DNA from: an uncultured cyanobacterium
GTDB taxonomy: Bacteria > Cyanobacteriota > Cyanobacteriia > PCC-6307 > Cyanobiaceae
Direction: 5' to 3'
Length of the DNA: 12,286 nucleotides
Assembly: GCA_903934745.1 (NCBI GenBank)
Contig: CAIZOZ010000035.1
Coordinates: 1 to 12,286 of the forward strand
Below the pieces are notes generated by a model. That model was not told the origin of the DNA. It was given only the letters and a program-made list of their open reading frames with translations, and did no database searches. Shown piece after piece: positions 1 to 6,917 of the stretch (positions are counted from its first letter, which is position 1; each line of letters starts with the position of its first letter). A program made the translations under genes and the position numbers.

Positions 1-305
1 AGCGGCCGCTGGAGCAGCGGGTGGCCCATCTGGTGACGATCTACGGAGTGCAGGAGCCCCAGGCCCTGGCCGAAGCCACCAGTCGCATCGCCAAACGGCT
101 CGGCCCCCAGCGCACATCCACCGCCCTGGAGGCGATCGCGCAACGGGACTGGGCCGCCGCCTGCCTGCAGATGCTCGACTACTACGACCGCTGTTACGAC
201 CACGAACTCGGCCAGCATCGGGTGTGCGCGGTGGAGCTGGGCCAGCTGAGCCCAGCGGCGGCGGCGCAGGAGCTGCTGCAGCGAGGCCTGATCAGCACGG
301 ACTAA
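1..305 (+). CDS. mnmH: tRNA 2-selenouridine synthase MnmH (SelU), C-terminal 100 residues
   Basis: MnmH replaces the sulfur of 2-thiouridine at the wobble base of certain tRNAs with selenium from selenophosphate, via a geranylated intermediate. Only the end of the gene is here: the frame is open from base 3 to the TAA at 303-305. The piece is a helical tail with the YYDxxYDHEL signature near residues 60-70 of the fragment, which matches the YYDxxYDYQL stretch near the end of E. coli SelU. The rhodanese domain with the catalytic cysteine and the P-loop domain lie upstream and cannot be checked. A GTG at base 21 is internal and not a start. The strongest support is the neighbour: the convergent gene encodes SelD, which makes the selenophosphate this enzyme needs. 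The two stop codons overlap by bases 303-304. Family identification is fairly sure; completeness of the gene is unknown. Confidence 0.85.
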   Translation, partial: RPLEQRVAHLVTIYGVQEPQALAEATSRIAKRLGPQRTSTALEAIAQRDWAAACLQMLDYYDRCYDHELGQHRVCAVELGQLSPAAAAQELLQRGLISTD

Positions 306-2488
306 GCCGCCTGGCCTGCCACCACCTTGGCGATCACAACCGCCTCAGCAAAGCCGGCAGCACGCAGGTCCAGCAGGGCCGCTGCGGCCCGCTCCGCCGG
401 CAAGGCCGCCAGCAGCGGGCCGCAGGTCTGCGGATCAAGCAACAAGCCCAGGTGCTGGGGCTCCGCCGTGCTGGCGGCAGCCAGGCGCACCGGCCCCTCC
501 AGCAAGGCCAGGGCGCTGGCATTGGCAGGGGCAAGACTGCTGGCAAAACCGCGTTGCAGCAAAGCCAGGGCTCCTGGCAGGGCCGGGATCGCCTCCAGAT
601 CGAGCTCCACGCCAACCCCCGGGGAGGCCGCCAGCATTTCGCCCAGATGACCCAGCAAGCCGAAACCGGTCACATCGGTGCAGCCCCCCACCCGATGGGC
701 GGCGAACAGCGGCACCAGCTCGGCCTGACTGCGCTGCATCACCGCGAGCGCCGTATCGATCCACTGCGGCTCCGCGGCCCCCGCCATCGCCGCCGCAAAC
801 AGCACACCACTGCCCAGCGGCCGGCTCAGCAGCAGCACGTCGCCGCGGCGCAAGGGCCCCTTGGACCAATGCTGCCCCGGCGCTACGCGGCCATTGACCG
901 TGAGCGCCAGGGCCAGTCCGGCCCCATCGCGAGCCTCAAGGGTATGGCCGCCGATCAGCGCTGCACCGAGAGGCTCCAGCACGGAGCGCAGCCCGGCCAG
1001 GGTCTGCAGCAGCAGTTCTTCCTGCAGGGGCGCCGCGGCCTGGGGCACGGTCACCAGAGCTTGCACCGACTGCACCGTGGCGCCACAGGCCCAGAGATCG
1101 CTGCAGGCGTGAAGGGTGGTGAGGCGGGCATTGAGCCAGGGATCCTCCACCAGAGCCGGAAAGCCATCAAGGCTCTGCAGCAGCAGATCGCCCTCGGCTG
1201 CAAGCCCCAACACGGCAGCATCCTCGGCCGGCGGCGCCTGTCCGCCGGGATCGAGCCGGGCCAGGGCCGCCACCAGAGGCTGGGCCGCCAGCTTGGCGCC
1301 GCAGCCACGGCAGGCCATCGCCGGGGCCCTGGGATCGGCAGCCGTTGTGTCCGCAACAACGCCAAGGTCATGGAAACGGGCCATGAAGCGGCGATCGATC
1401 CACTGCTTCCAGTGCCACAGCCAGCGATAGGGGCCCAGAACCAACGGTCCCCAGAGCGCCAGAGCCCGGAGCGCCCCAGGCTCGCTGGCCGCCGCCGCCG
1501 CGCCGCCCACGCCCAGCAACTGCAGAGCCCAGGCCTGGGGCATCCAGGCCTGCAGGGAAGCACCGGGTGTCTGCAGCTGACGTTGCAGGTTGGTGGCCAG
1601 CACCGGGGCGGCGCGCACGGCCCACACCCCCGCCGCCGGCCGAGGCGAGGCGGCGATCAGGCCGCAATCACCCACGGCGAACAGGGGGGGATGGCCGATC
1701 ACCGCCAGGGTCCGCTCCGTCAGCACCCGGCCGCTGCTGCGTTGTACCGGCAACCCTGCAGCAGCCAGCCAGGCGGGGGCCCGGCTACCGGTGCAGGCCA
1801 GATCCGCCCCAGCCTGGGCCGAGCCATGGCGCTCCACCGGGATCCCCGCCTCGGCCAGCAGACGCTCCAGGCTCCGCCGGGCGGCGCGGGAGTCGAAATG
1901 GAGCGCGTCCCCGCGCAGCAGCAGGCGACTGGCCACACCGCGACAGCGCAAGGCCAGGGCCAGTTCCACGGCCGCCGCTCCACCACCACGGATGCGCACG
2001 ATCGATCCCGGCTCCAGGGCCCCGCTCCAGGCCAGGAAAGGCTCCAACGGCTTGACCGCCAGCGCCTGGCAGCCAGCAACGTTGCAGTCGTCAGCCGTTT
2101 CGCCCGCCGCCGTGAGTGCGCCGACATCAAGGCTGAGGGTGTCGAAGGCCAATGGCGGCCGCCCCGCCAGCCCCAGCTGACGGCGGCCAAGGTCGAGGTT
2201 GATGATCTCCGCCTGAATGAAACTCACGCCGGCAAGGCCGCAGAGCCGGCGCAGGTCGATCGCACACTCGGGCCGTTGGTAGAGGCCAGCCACCAGGCCC
2301 GGCACCATGCCGGAATAGAGGGCGGTGCTGGTGCGATTGACCAGGCTGATCAAAGTGCCGGCGGGCCGACGGGCCGGATCCATCGCCCATTGCCGCAGCA
2401 GCAGGGCATGGCTATGGCCACCGCCAGCTAGCAACAACAACTGCTGTGGAGGCGAAGCGCTCGGCTGGCCGCGGTTGGAGCCCTGCAT
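302..2488 (-). CDS. selD: Fusion of FAD/NAD(P)-dependent oxidoreductase and selenophosphate synthase SelD
   Basis: The 728-residue protein is two enzymes in one. Residues about 16-375 form a pyridine-nucleotide-disulfide-oxidoreductase-like domain: GGGHSH at 22-27 is the first dinucleotide-binding motif, RGGGAAAVE (167-175) looks like the second, and AVGDC (271-275) is the FAD-contacting motif. Residues about 385-728 are selenide, water dikinase, which makes selenophosphate, AMP and phosphate from selenide and ATP. They carry the catalytic motif CGAK with Cys396 and Lys399 (E. coli Cys17 and Lys20), the SDLWACG segment, GGHT (513-516) and DVTGFGLLGHLGEM (605-618). A lone SelD is about 350 residues, so both halves appear full length. 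The catalytic position is cysteine, not an in-frame TGA selenocysteine, as expected if selenium is used only for tRNA. ATG at 2488 is used; no strong ribosome site precedes it. Such NADH-dehydrogenase-like/SelD fusions are known in bacteria; a role of the first domain in supplying reduced selenium is a proposal. Confidence 0.93.
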   Translation of the reverse strand: MQGSNRGQPSASPPQQLLLLAGGGHSHALLLRQWAMDPARRPAGTLISLVNRTSTALYSGMVPGLVAGLYQRPECAIDLRRLCGLAGVSFIQAEIINLDLGRRQLGLAGRPPLAFDTLSLDVGALTAAGETADDCNVAGCQALAVKPLEPFLAWSGALEPGSIVRIRGGGAAAVELALALRCRGVASRLLLRGDALHFDSRAARRSLERLLAEAGIPVERHGSAQAGADLACTGSRAPAWLAAAGLPVQRSSGRVLTERTLAVIGHPPLFAVGDCGLIAASPRPAAGVWAVRAAPVLATNLQRQLQTPGASLQAWMPQAWALQLLGVGGAAAAASEPGALRALALWGPLVLGPYRWLWHWKQWIDRRFMARFHDLGVVADTTAADPRAPAMACRGCGAKLAAQPLVAALARLDPGGQAPPAEDAAVLGLAAEGDLLLQSLDGFPALVEDPWLNARLTTLHACSDLWACGATVQSVQALVTVPQAAAPLQEELLLQTLAGLRSVLEPLGAALIGGHTLEARDGAGLALALTVNGRVAPGQHWSKGPLRRGDVLLLSRPLGSGVLFAAAMAGAAEPQWIDTALAVMQRSQAELVPLFAAHRVGGCTDVTGFGLLGHLGEMLAASPGVGVELDLEAIPALPGALALLQRGFASSLAPANASALALLEGPVRLAAASTAEPQHLGLLLDPQTCGPLLAALPAERAAAALLDLRAAGFAEAVVIAKVVAGQAA

Positions 2489-2571
2489 GCAGCTGTCAGG
2501 GCGAAGGTTTCTCCATCCTCGCTGGCGCCTGTACCACCCCCATAAGCTGATCTGGGCTGTGATTCAGAACT

Positions 2572-2575
2572 GGAG
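2572..2575 (+). promoter_or_regulatory. Ribosome binding site GGAG for the 64-residue protein
   Basis: GGAG lies five bases before ATG 2581. This favours that ATG over the GTG at 2575, which overlaps the site itself and would add only two residues. Confidence 0.6.
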
Positions 2576-2580
2576 TGGCG

Positions 2581-2775
2581 ATGGAACCTGTACTAGCCGA
2601 TCTGCTCGCCAAGCTGGAAGCGGGTCAGATCCATCGTCATGAGATGGCTTCTTATCAGGACAATCAGCTCCCGGCCGCCATCAATCTCGAACTGATGTGG
2701 ATGCTGTTTGCGATCGACACCCTGGAGGAACACCGGCTCAGGCTGGTGGACAAGCTGAGGTGCGTGAAACCCTGA
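2581..2775 (+). CDS. Small protein of unknown function upstream of the VIT transporter gene
   Basis: This 64-residue protein is not one I recognise. It is mostly helical, with charged ends and a hydrophobic middle (INLELMWMLFAIDTLEEHR, about residues 34-52) that is too acidic at its edges to be a sure membrane span. It has three histidines (18, 20, 51), two of them in an IHRHEM stretch, and a lysine/cysteine-containing tail. The start is set by a GGAG five bases upstream. It ends 11 bases before the ATG of the VIT-family transporter on the same strand, so the two are probably co-transcribed from the region shared with the divergent selD gene. A link to iron or manganese handling is only suggested by that position. 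A gene is likely because of the good ribosome site, codon use like its neighbours and the tight spacing. Confidence 0.65.
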   Translation: MEPVLADLLAKLEAGQIHRHEMASYQDNQLPAAINLELMWMLFAIDTLEEHRLRLVDKLRCVKP

Positions 2776-2786
2776 GCCCCCTTGCC

Positions 2787-3485
2787 ATGCCCTCCCTGCA
2801 CCATCGCGAGCGCCATAACAGCCACCGGGTGGGCTGGCTGCGGGCCGTGGTGCTCGGAGCCAACGACGGCACCATCTCCGTCTCGAGCCTGGTCGTGGGC
2901 ATCGCCGCTTCCGGCGCCAATCACCAGACCCTGCTGCTCTCGGCCCTGGCGGCGATCGTGGCCGGAGCGATGTCGATGGCAGCCGGGGAATACGTCTCGG
3001 TGCAATCGCAGGCGGACACGGAAGCGGCGGACCTGGCCCGAGAGCGCCAGGAACTGGCCCTGGATCCGGGCGGTGAACTGGCCGAACTCACCGAGATCTA
3101 CCGCCAACGCGGCCTGGAGCCAGCTCTGGCACGCCAGGTGGCCGAACAGCTCACCCTCCATGACGCCCTCGGGGCCCATGCCCGCGACGAGCTGGGACTG
3201 AGCGAAATCCTGCGGGCCCGGCCGATTCAGGCGGCCCTGGCCTCCGCCGCCAGTTTCGCGGCCGGAGCGCTGCTGCCGCTACTGACGATCCTGCTGAGTC
3301 CACCGGCACACATCAGCCAGATCACCACGGCTGTCGCCCTGCTGGCCTTGATGGCCCTGGGCGGGCTGGCCGCCTGGGCCGGTGGGGCACCGATCCGCAC
3401 CGCCAGCCTGCGGATGCTGTTCTGGGGGGGCCTGGCCATGGGTTTGACCGCCCTGGTGGGCAGGATTTTTGGAGCCGCGGTGTAA
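2787..3485 (+). CDS. VIT1/CCC1-family iron/manganese transporter
   Basis: Members of this family move Fe2+ or Mn2+ out of the cytoplasm (into vacuoles in plants and yeast) by proton exchange. The 232 residues are typical for bacterial VIT proteins. Membrane segment 1 carries GANDGTIS (24-31). Segment 2 runs into GAMSMAAGEYVSVQSQ (60-75), the family's most conserved stretch. Residues about 76-145 form the acidic cytoplasmic helical domain (E79, E87, E89, E97, E100, E103, E111, E120) that in plant VIT1 binds metal. Three more hydrophobic segments follow at about 148-170, 178-200 and 207-229. ATG 2787 is the start that leaves the normal short soluble N-terminus (HHRERHNSHR); upstream codons in this frame overlap the previous gene. 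It follows the 64-residue gene by 11 bases and converges on the yccF gene. Whether the substrate is Fe or Mn cannot be read from the sequence. Confidence 0.93.
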   Translation: MPSLHHRERHNSHRVGWLRAVVLGANDGTISVSSLVVGIAASGANHQTLLLSALAAIVAGAMSMAAGEYVSVQSQADTEAADLARERQELALDPGGELAELTEIYRQRGLEPALARQVAEQLTLHDALGAHARDELGLSEILRARPIQAALASAASFAAGALLPLLTILLSPPAHISQITTAVALLALMALGGLAAWAGGAPIRTASLRMLFWGGLAMGLTALVGRIFGAAV

Positions 3486-3597
3486 AGCGGAACCCGTGGG
3501 AAACGGCATTGGCATGGGGCTGATCTTGGCCTGCACTTGCGACTGAAACGGCGCAGAAGCGAGAACTGAGCAAAATCAGCCAACGATCTGCAGCGTC

Positions 3598-4002
3598 TTA
3601 ACGCCGAATCGGCACCACGGCCAAACCGATCGGGGCCAGCGCAATCAAGGCGAGCTTGAGGTGCTGGAGGCCGAAGGGAATCCCGATGATCGAGATGAAG
3701 CAGGCCAGGGCCGAAACCAAATGCCCCACCGCCAGCCACCAACCAGCCAGCAGGAACCAGATCACGTTGCCGACGAAGCCGAGCGGACCGGTGCCGAGAT
3801 CGCCCTTGCCCTTGAGTTCGGCTCGGCTGATGGCTTCCTTGCCGAAGGGCCAGAAGGAAAACGTGCCAATCACGAAGCAGGCCCGGGCCCAGGGAATGCC
3901 GATGATCGTGAGCGCCGCCACGAGCCCGGCCAGCCACCAGCCCAACCCCATCACCACGCCACCAAACAGGAACCAGATGACGTTGGCAATGAAACGCAGC
4001 AC
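3598..4002 (-). CDS. YccF-domain inner membrane protein (DUF307)
   Basis: The 134-residue protein matches the YccF family, integral membrane proteins of unknown function (E. coli YccF is 148 residues). It consists of two related halves, each a double hydrophobic hairpin. Residues 8-38 (NVIWFLFGG, then GWWLAG, then TIIGIPWA) are echoed at 79-111 (NVIWFLLAG, then ISIIGIPFG). Between them is a short soluble link, PFGKEAISRAELKGKG (52-67), also typical of the family. Translation starts at a GTG (4002); no other start exists in frame before the upstream stop, and no strong ribosome site is visible. It ends 112 bases from the convergent VIT gene. The family assignment is firm; its role is not known. 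Confidence 0.9.
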   Translation of the reverse strand: MLRFIANVIWFLFGGVVMGLGWWLAGLVAALTIIGIPWARACFVIGTFSFWPFGKEAISRAELKGKGDLGTGPLGFVGNVIWFLLAGWWLAVGHLVSALACFISIIGIPFGLQHLKLALIALAPIGLAVVPIRR

Positions 4003-4806
4003 GGCCGATCCAGAGCACCAACCACCAACGTAGGAGCCGGACGCCCACGCTCCACAAGACCAGATTGTTGATCAGTCCACGGACAATTCCGGCCCACACC
4101 AACCGCAGACCCGAGCCAGCCAGCCAGAAAGGGCCGCTCACGGCTGGGGCGATCGATCGGCAGAACCATCGCCAAACAAACAGGAAAACGATCAAGTCCG
4201 GGACCGCTCAGCAACGGAACCAGACAACCGCCGCCACCAGCCCCTAGGACCAGGACATCGACTGGAAGCGGGCAGCTGGCGTCCGCCGTGGAGATTTCAA
4301 GCCATGCCGCGGCAGATTCGCTCACCTCACCCCCTTGAGCCAGTGCAATCACCTGGGCCCCAAGCTGGTGGGATCAGGACTTGACCTGGGCGGTCGGCCT
4401 GCGCCACGAAGCCAAGGAAGGTCCAACGACGGTACCGGCCAACTGCGTGGCAGAGGCGCCGCTGGGAACCCACGCCCCCCTGAAGCGATGCGATCGGCAA
4501 TGCGAGCATCAATCCCTACCAAGCGGCGGCGAACAAGGCCCGGACGGTGATGCGCCAGGCCCTGCCTCTGGCGGTCCATCAAAGTCCCCAACACCGCCCT
4601 GCGCCACGGCTGAAAAGACCTGATCGCTGCGGCCCGGGGGGCCGAGCTGCAGCGGCGGCGAAAAGCTGCCGCAGCTTTGCGTCAGATCCTGAGGGGCCGG
4701 GCGCCAGCAGGGGCCAAGCGGCGCCAAGGCGGTAAAGCCTCCAGGGCAAAAGAGCTTCCTTCGGGCACCAAGGTTTACTGTGCCAGCCGCAGGAGACCGG
4801 CTCCCC
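4003..4806. other. About 800-base stretch without a convincing gene
   Basis: Several open frames cross this region on both strands, but none has a recognisable domain, a supported start, or the hydrophobic or charged patterning of a real protein. They look like products of the high GC content. I looked for tRNA T-arm patterns and for the conserved cores of SRP RNA, tmRNA and RNase P RNA and saw none. Weak start sites for the flanking genes must lie at the two edges. An unrecognised small RNA or a decayed gene cannot be excluded. Confidence 0.5.
4791..4795 (+). promoter_or_regulatory. Possible ribosome binding site AGGAG before ATG 4807
   Basis: AGGAG lies 11 bases before ATG 4807, somewhat further than usual. 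It lies inside the frame if translation began at GTG 4780, so it supports the ATG. Confidence 0.45.
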
Positions 4807-5484
4807 ATGGTGAAAGAAGAAGGCTGTCGCTCGGCAGAACTGCGCGAGCTGGGCTGGAGCGCCGAGCAGGTGAGGGTCTATGAGGAACTCTGGGAATACC
4901 GACAACGCTGGGGGGCCATCAACCTCGAACTGGAGGAACGCCAGTTGCTGCGTAAGGCCGAGGCAGCCCTGCCCAGACGGGCCAGCTCCGGTCGAGGCGC
5001 CGCAAGGAAAACCCTGCCGGAAAAGGCGCACCATCGCTGGTTGAGCTTCCACCTGGCAGCCATGCAAACCAGCGCTGGCGAGCTGGGGATTGAGCCCAGT
5101 GAACAAGCGGCCTGGCCGATCATCCTGGAGGAAGAGCTCAAAGCCCTGGAGTACTACGAACCAGTGCTGGGCCTGCCCGACACGTTGAAGGCCAAACTTT
5201 TTCTGCCGGAGCGGGAACGCTGGGCAACAGAAGCCGCCTCCCTCGGCCGGGTCCTCAACTACGACTTCGCCGCCCCATTGGAGGCGCTGAAACTTCAGGG
5301 CCCCACCAGCTGGAAGCCGCTGCGGGGCGACGCTCAGGCGGCAGCCACGGATTACCCAGTGCTGGAGGGCGAAATAGCCACAAGCTTCCGCGCCCAGGTG
5401 CGCCGTGAAGTCCTGGCCTTCACCCGGTCCACCTATCCCTCGCTCCAGGACAGCGACAAGCCGACGCCGCCTGATGCGGGCTGA
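4807..5484 (+). CDS. Soluble protein of unknown function, 225 residues
   Basis: I do not recognise this protein. It has no signal peptide or membrane segment and reads as largely helical. Residues 8-55 are rich in Glu, Leu and Arg (ELRELGWSAEQVRVYEELWE, then RQRWGAINLELEERQLLRKAE) and could form a helical hairpin or short coiled coil. Residues 56-75 are basic and flexible. Residues 76-165 contain aromatic and acidic helices (HHRWLSFHLAAMQ, EEELKALEYYEPVLGLP). The last 15 residues are a polar Pro-rich tail. The start is taken as ATG 4807 with an AGGAG 11 bases before; GTG 4780 would add nine residues. It stands alone between two non-coding stretches and ends 109 bases before the RpaB-like gene on the same strand. 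The amino-acid pattern and codon use support a real gene, probably a lineage-specific cyanobacterial one. Confidence 0.75.
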   Translation: MVKEEGCRSAELRELGWSAEQVRVYEELWEYRQRWGAINLELEERQLLRKAEAALPRRASSGRGAARKTLPEKAHHRWLSFHLAAMQTSAGELGIEPSEQAAWPIILEEELKALEYYEPVLGLPDTLKAKLFLPERERWATEAASLGRVLNYDFAAPLEALKLQGPTSWKPLRGDAQAAATDYPVLEGEIATSFRAQVRREVLAFTRSTYPSLQDSDKPTPPDAG

Positions 5485-5524
5485 GCAAATACCACATCAC
5501 CCCCCTGCCCACGGGCTCGCTATC

Positions 5525-5540
5525 TGAGAGGATCCTCACA
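5525..5540. promoter_or_regulatory. Near-perfect dyad upstream of the rpaB-like gene
   Basis: TGAGAGGATCCTCACA is a 16-base inverted repeat with one mismatched pair, 53 bases before ATG 5594. Its position suits an operator or the edge of a promoter. It is not the TTACA-type direct repeat (HLR1) that RpaB binds. The role is an inference from symmetry and position. Confidence 0.35.
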
Positions 5541-5550
5541 GCGATGTGAA

Positions 5551-5566
5551 GGGCCTGCGGAGGCCC
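5551..5566 (+). promoter_or_regulatory. Hairpin in the probable 5' leader of the rpaB-like gene
   Basis: GGGCCT, a four-base loop GCGG, then AGGCCC form a perfect six-pair GC-rich stem ending 27 bases before ATG 5594. No T-run follows, so it is not a terminator. It could affect mRNA stability or translation. If translation began at GTG 5546 the hairpin would be coding. Confidence 0.35.
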
Positions 5567-5593
5567 ACTTACCACCCTCTGAGTCGAGTCACT

Positions 5594-6370
5594 ATGACCG
5601 CATCCGTTCCCCATTCCGGCACCGACGGACGTGAGGCGGCCGGCAGCAAGGGCACCATCCTGGTGGTGGACGACGAGGCGAGTATCCGCCGCATTCTGGA
5701 AACCCGCCTTTCGATGGTGGGGTACACCGTGGCCACCGCCTGTGACGGCGAGGAGGCGCTGGATCGCTTCCCTGCCGTCGAACCTGATCTGGTGGTGCTG
5801 GATGTGATGATGCCCAAACTGGATGGCTATGGCGTCATTCAGGAGCTGCGCAAGATCTCGGATGTGCCGATCGTGATGCTCACGGCGCTCTCCGAAGTGA
5901 AGGACCGGATCCTGGGCCTGGAGCTGGGAGCCGACGACTATCTGATGAAGCCCTTCAGCCCCAAGGAGCTCGAAGCCCGCATCCGCTGTGTGCTGAGGCG
6001 AGCTCAAGGCAATGGCCAGGCCAACGGCACGCAGCGGCCTACTGCCTCCAACGGCATTGAGGTGGGTGGACTGCGCATCAACACCGCCAAGCGCCAGGTG
6101 TTCCGCGGCGACGACCGGATCCGACTGACGGGTATGGAATTTGGCCTGCTGGAACTGCTGTTGAGCCGCTCGGGCGAGCCTCTGAGCCGCGCCGACATCC
6201 TCACCAAAATCTGGGGGTACACACCGGAGCGCCATGCCGATACCCGGGTGGTGGACGTCCATGTGTCGCGGCTGAGGGCCAAATTGGAAGAGGATCCCGA
6301 AAACCCCGAGTTGATCATCACGGCCCGGGGCATGGGCTACATGTTCCAGCGGATCGTGACGAGCGGCTGA
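5594..6370 (+). CDS. rpaB: RpaB-like (Ycf27) OmpR-family response regulator
   Basis: RpaB is the DNA-binding partner of the histidine kinase NblS and controls high-light, photosystem and phycobilisome genes. The 258-residue protein has a receiver domain at about 21-137 with the acidic pair Asp26/Asp27, phospho-acceptor Asp70 in VVLDVMMPKLDGYG, Thr97 and Lys119. A 20-residue linker is followed by an OmpR/PhoB winged helix at about 155-255 with RIRLTGMEF, GEPLSRADIL, WGYTPERHADTRVVDVHVSRLRAKLE in pieces, and ITARGMGYMFQR. These stretches are close to RpaB. It differs from the RpaB sequences I remember at GYGVIQELR (Cys in canonical RpaB), ALSEVKDRILGLE (ALGDVADRITGLE) and DDYLMKPFS (DDYVVKPFS). 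It also lacks the radA/plsX neighbours usual for the main gene, so it may be a second copy. ATG 5594 is chosen because the receiver domain begins soon after; GTG 5546 would add 16 residues. A terminator follows ten bases after the stop. Confidence 0.88.
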   Translation: MTASVPHSGTDGREAAGSKGTILVVDDEASIRRILETRLSMVGYTVATACDGEEALDRFPAVEPDLVVLDVMMPKLDGYGVIQELRKISDVPIVMLTALSEVKDRILGLELGADDYLMKPFSPKELEARIRCVLRRAQGNGQANGTQRPTASNGIEVGGLRINTAKRQVFRGDDRIRLTGMEFGLLELLLSRSGEPLSRADILTKIWGYTPERHADTRVVDVHVSRLRAKLEEDPENPELIITARGMGYMFQRIVTSG

Positions 6371-6379
6371 AGCCTCCAC

Positions 6380-6425
6380 ATCGAGGCCAAAACCGGATGT
6401 TGCGAGAACGGCCTCGATCGTTTTT
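6380..6425 (+). terminator. Rho-independent terminator of the rpaB-like gene
   Basis: A nine-pair stem, ATCGAGGCC (6380-6388) with GGCCTCGAT (6410-6418), encloses a 21-base loop and is followed by CG and TTTTT (6421-6425). It begins ten bases after the stop codon, so transcription of the regulator probably ends here as a single-gene unit. Confidence 0.75.
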
Positions 6426-6917
6426 GGCTCAGCAGCGCCGGCGGGGGCCGGACGTCCAGTCGCGCTCAGAGATCCGCCAGATCATCCGTTCCTGGCTGGG
6501 AGCCCTGCTGGCGAATTGGCGGGTAGGCCAGCTTTGTACTGATGGCCGTTCTGGCCAGATCGCTGCTGCTGCTTGCTGTGACCTTCAGTCACCTGATTCC
6601 AGCAATCCGCCCCTATCCCCACCGCTGGCTTTAACCGACATCAAGCCTGGCCCCAGCCCTGGGCAACCTCTTAACAAAACGCACCAATTCCCTGTCGGCG
6701 CAAACTGCGGCAAAAAGATCAGTTTAAGACGACCTAATGCATCATCATGAGGTATTGGGGCCTGTCGAACGCACCGTTGCTGCTGGGCCAGGTGCGGTTG
6801 AAGGCTCCGAAATCCATCCACCTGAATCCTCCAAGACAAAACAGTGCAGGCAGTGACAACAGCTGGGTCCCGGAATCCTGCCGTGGGCAACACGAAAGCC
6901 GGCGGAACTCACCAACC
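6426..6917. other. Gene-free stretch before the AraC-family gene
   Basis: No convincing protein is encoded here. A plus-strand frame of 117 codons begins inside the rpaB terminator and has no protein-like pattern. The more AT-rich part around 6670-6760 (with TTAACAAAA and TTTAAGACGACCTAATGCAT) is where I would look for the promoter of the downstream regulator, but no clear -35/-10 pair can be named. Confidence 0.45.
6578..6592. promoter_or_regulatory. Inverted repeat GTGAC-N5-GTCAC upstream of the AraC-family gene
   Basis: Two perfect five-base arms flank five bases, about 325 bases before the chosen start. It resembles a CRP half-site pair (TGTGA and TCAC) but the spacing is seven rather than six, and it does not fit the NtcA box GTA-N8-TAC. 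A regulator site is possible; chance is also possible for so short a repeat. Confidence 0.25.

Noticed and set aside
132..139. GCGATCGC, the cyanobacterial HIP1 octamer
   Set aside because: I found only one exact copy in the window, inside a coding region, so it says little about the organism or about function.
224..2431. 735-codon open frame on the plus strand, antisense to selD
   Set aside because: It mirrors selD in a GC-rich gene. The translation is Gln/Arg/Gly/Pro-rich with no domain, while the minus strand carries clear SelD and FAD-domain motifs.
3518..3581. GGCTGAT/ATCAGCC arms between the convergent VIT and yccF genes as a shared terminator
   Set aside because: The arms are 50 bases apart with no T-run on either strand.
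3227..4195. 322-codon minus-strand frame starting with a hydrophobic stretch
   Set aside because: It runs through both yccF and the antisense of the VIT gene in another frame. The hydrophobic parts are by-products of yccF, and the rest is Arg/Pro/Ser-rich.
3951..4352. 133-codon minus-strand frame upstream of yccF
   Set aside because: It overlaps the yccF start in a different frame, with no ribosome site or known motif. It was considered as a real small gene but is not supported.
6577..6593. CRP-type or NtcA-type binding site
   Set aside because: The arms are spaced seven bases instead of six for CRP, and the pattern does not meet GTA-N8-TAC for NtcA. It is kept only as an unassigned inverted repeat.
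6397..6750. 117-codon plus-strand frame after the RpaB-like gene
   Set aside because: It starts inside the terminator loop and has no protein-like pattern.
6747..6917. Extended N-terminus for the AraC-family protein from ATG 6747
   Set aside because: The extra 57 residues are low-complexity and polar, with no ribosome site. Such regulators usually begin near their sensor domain.
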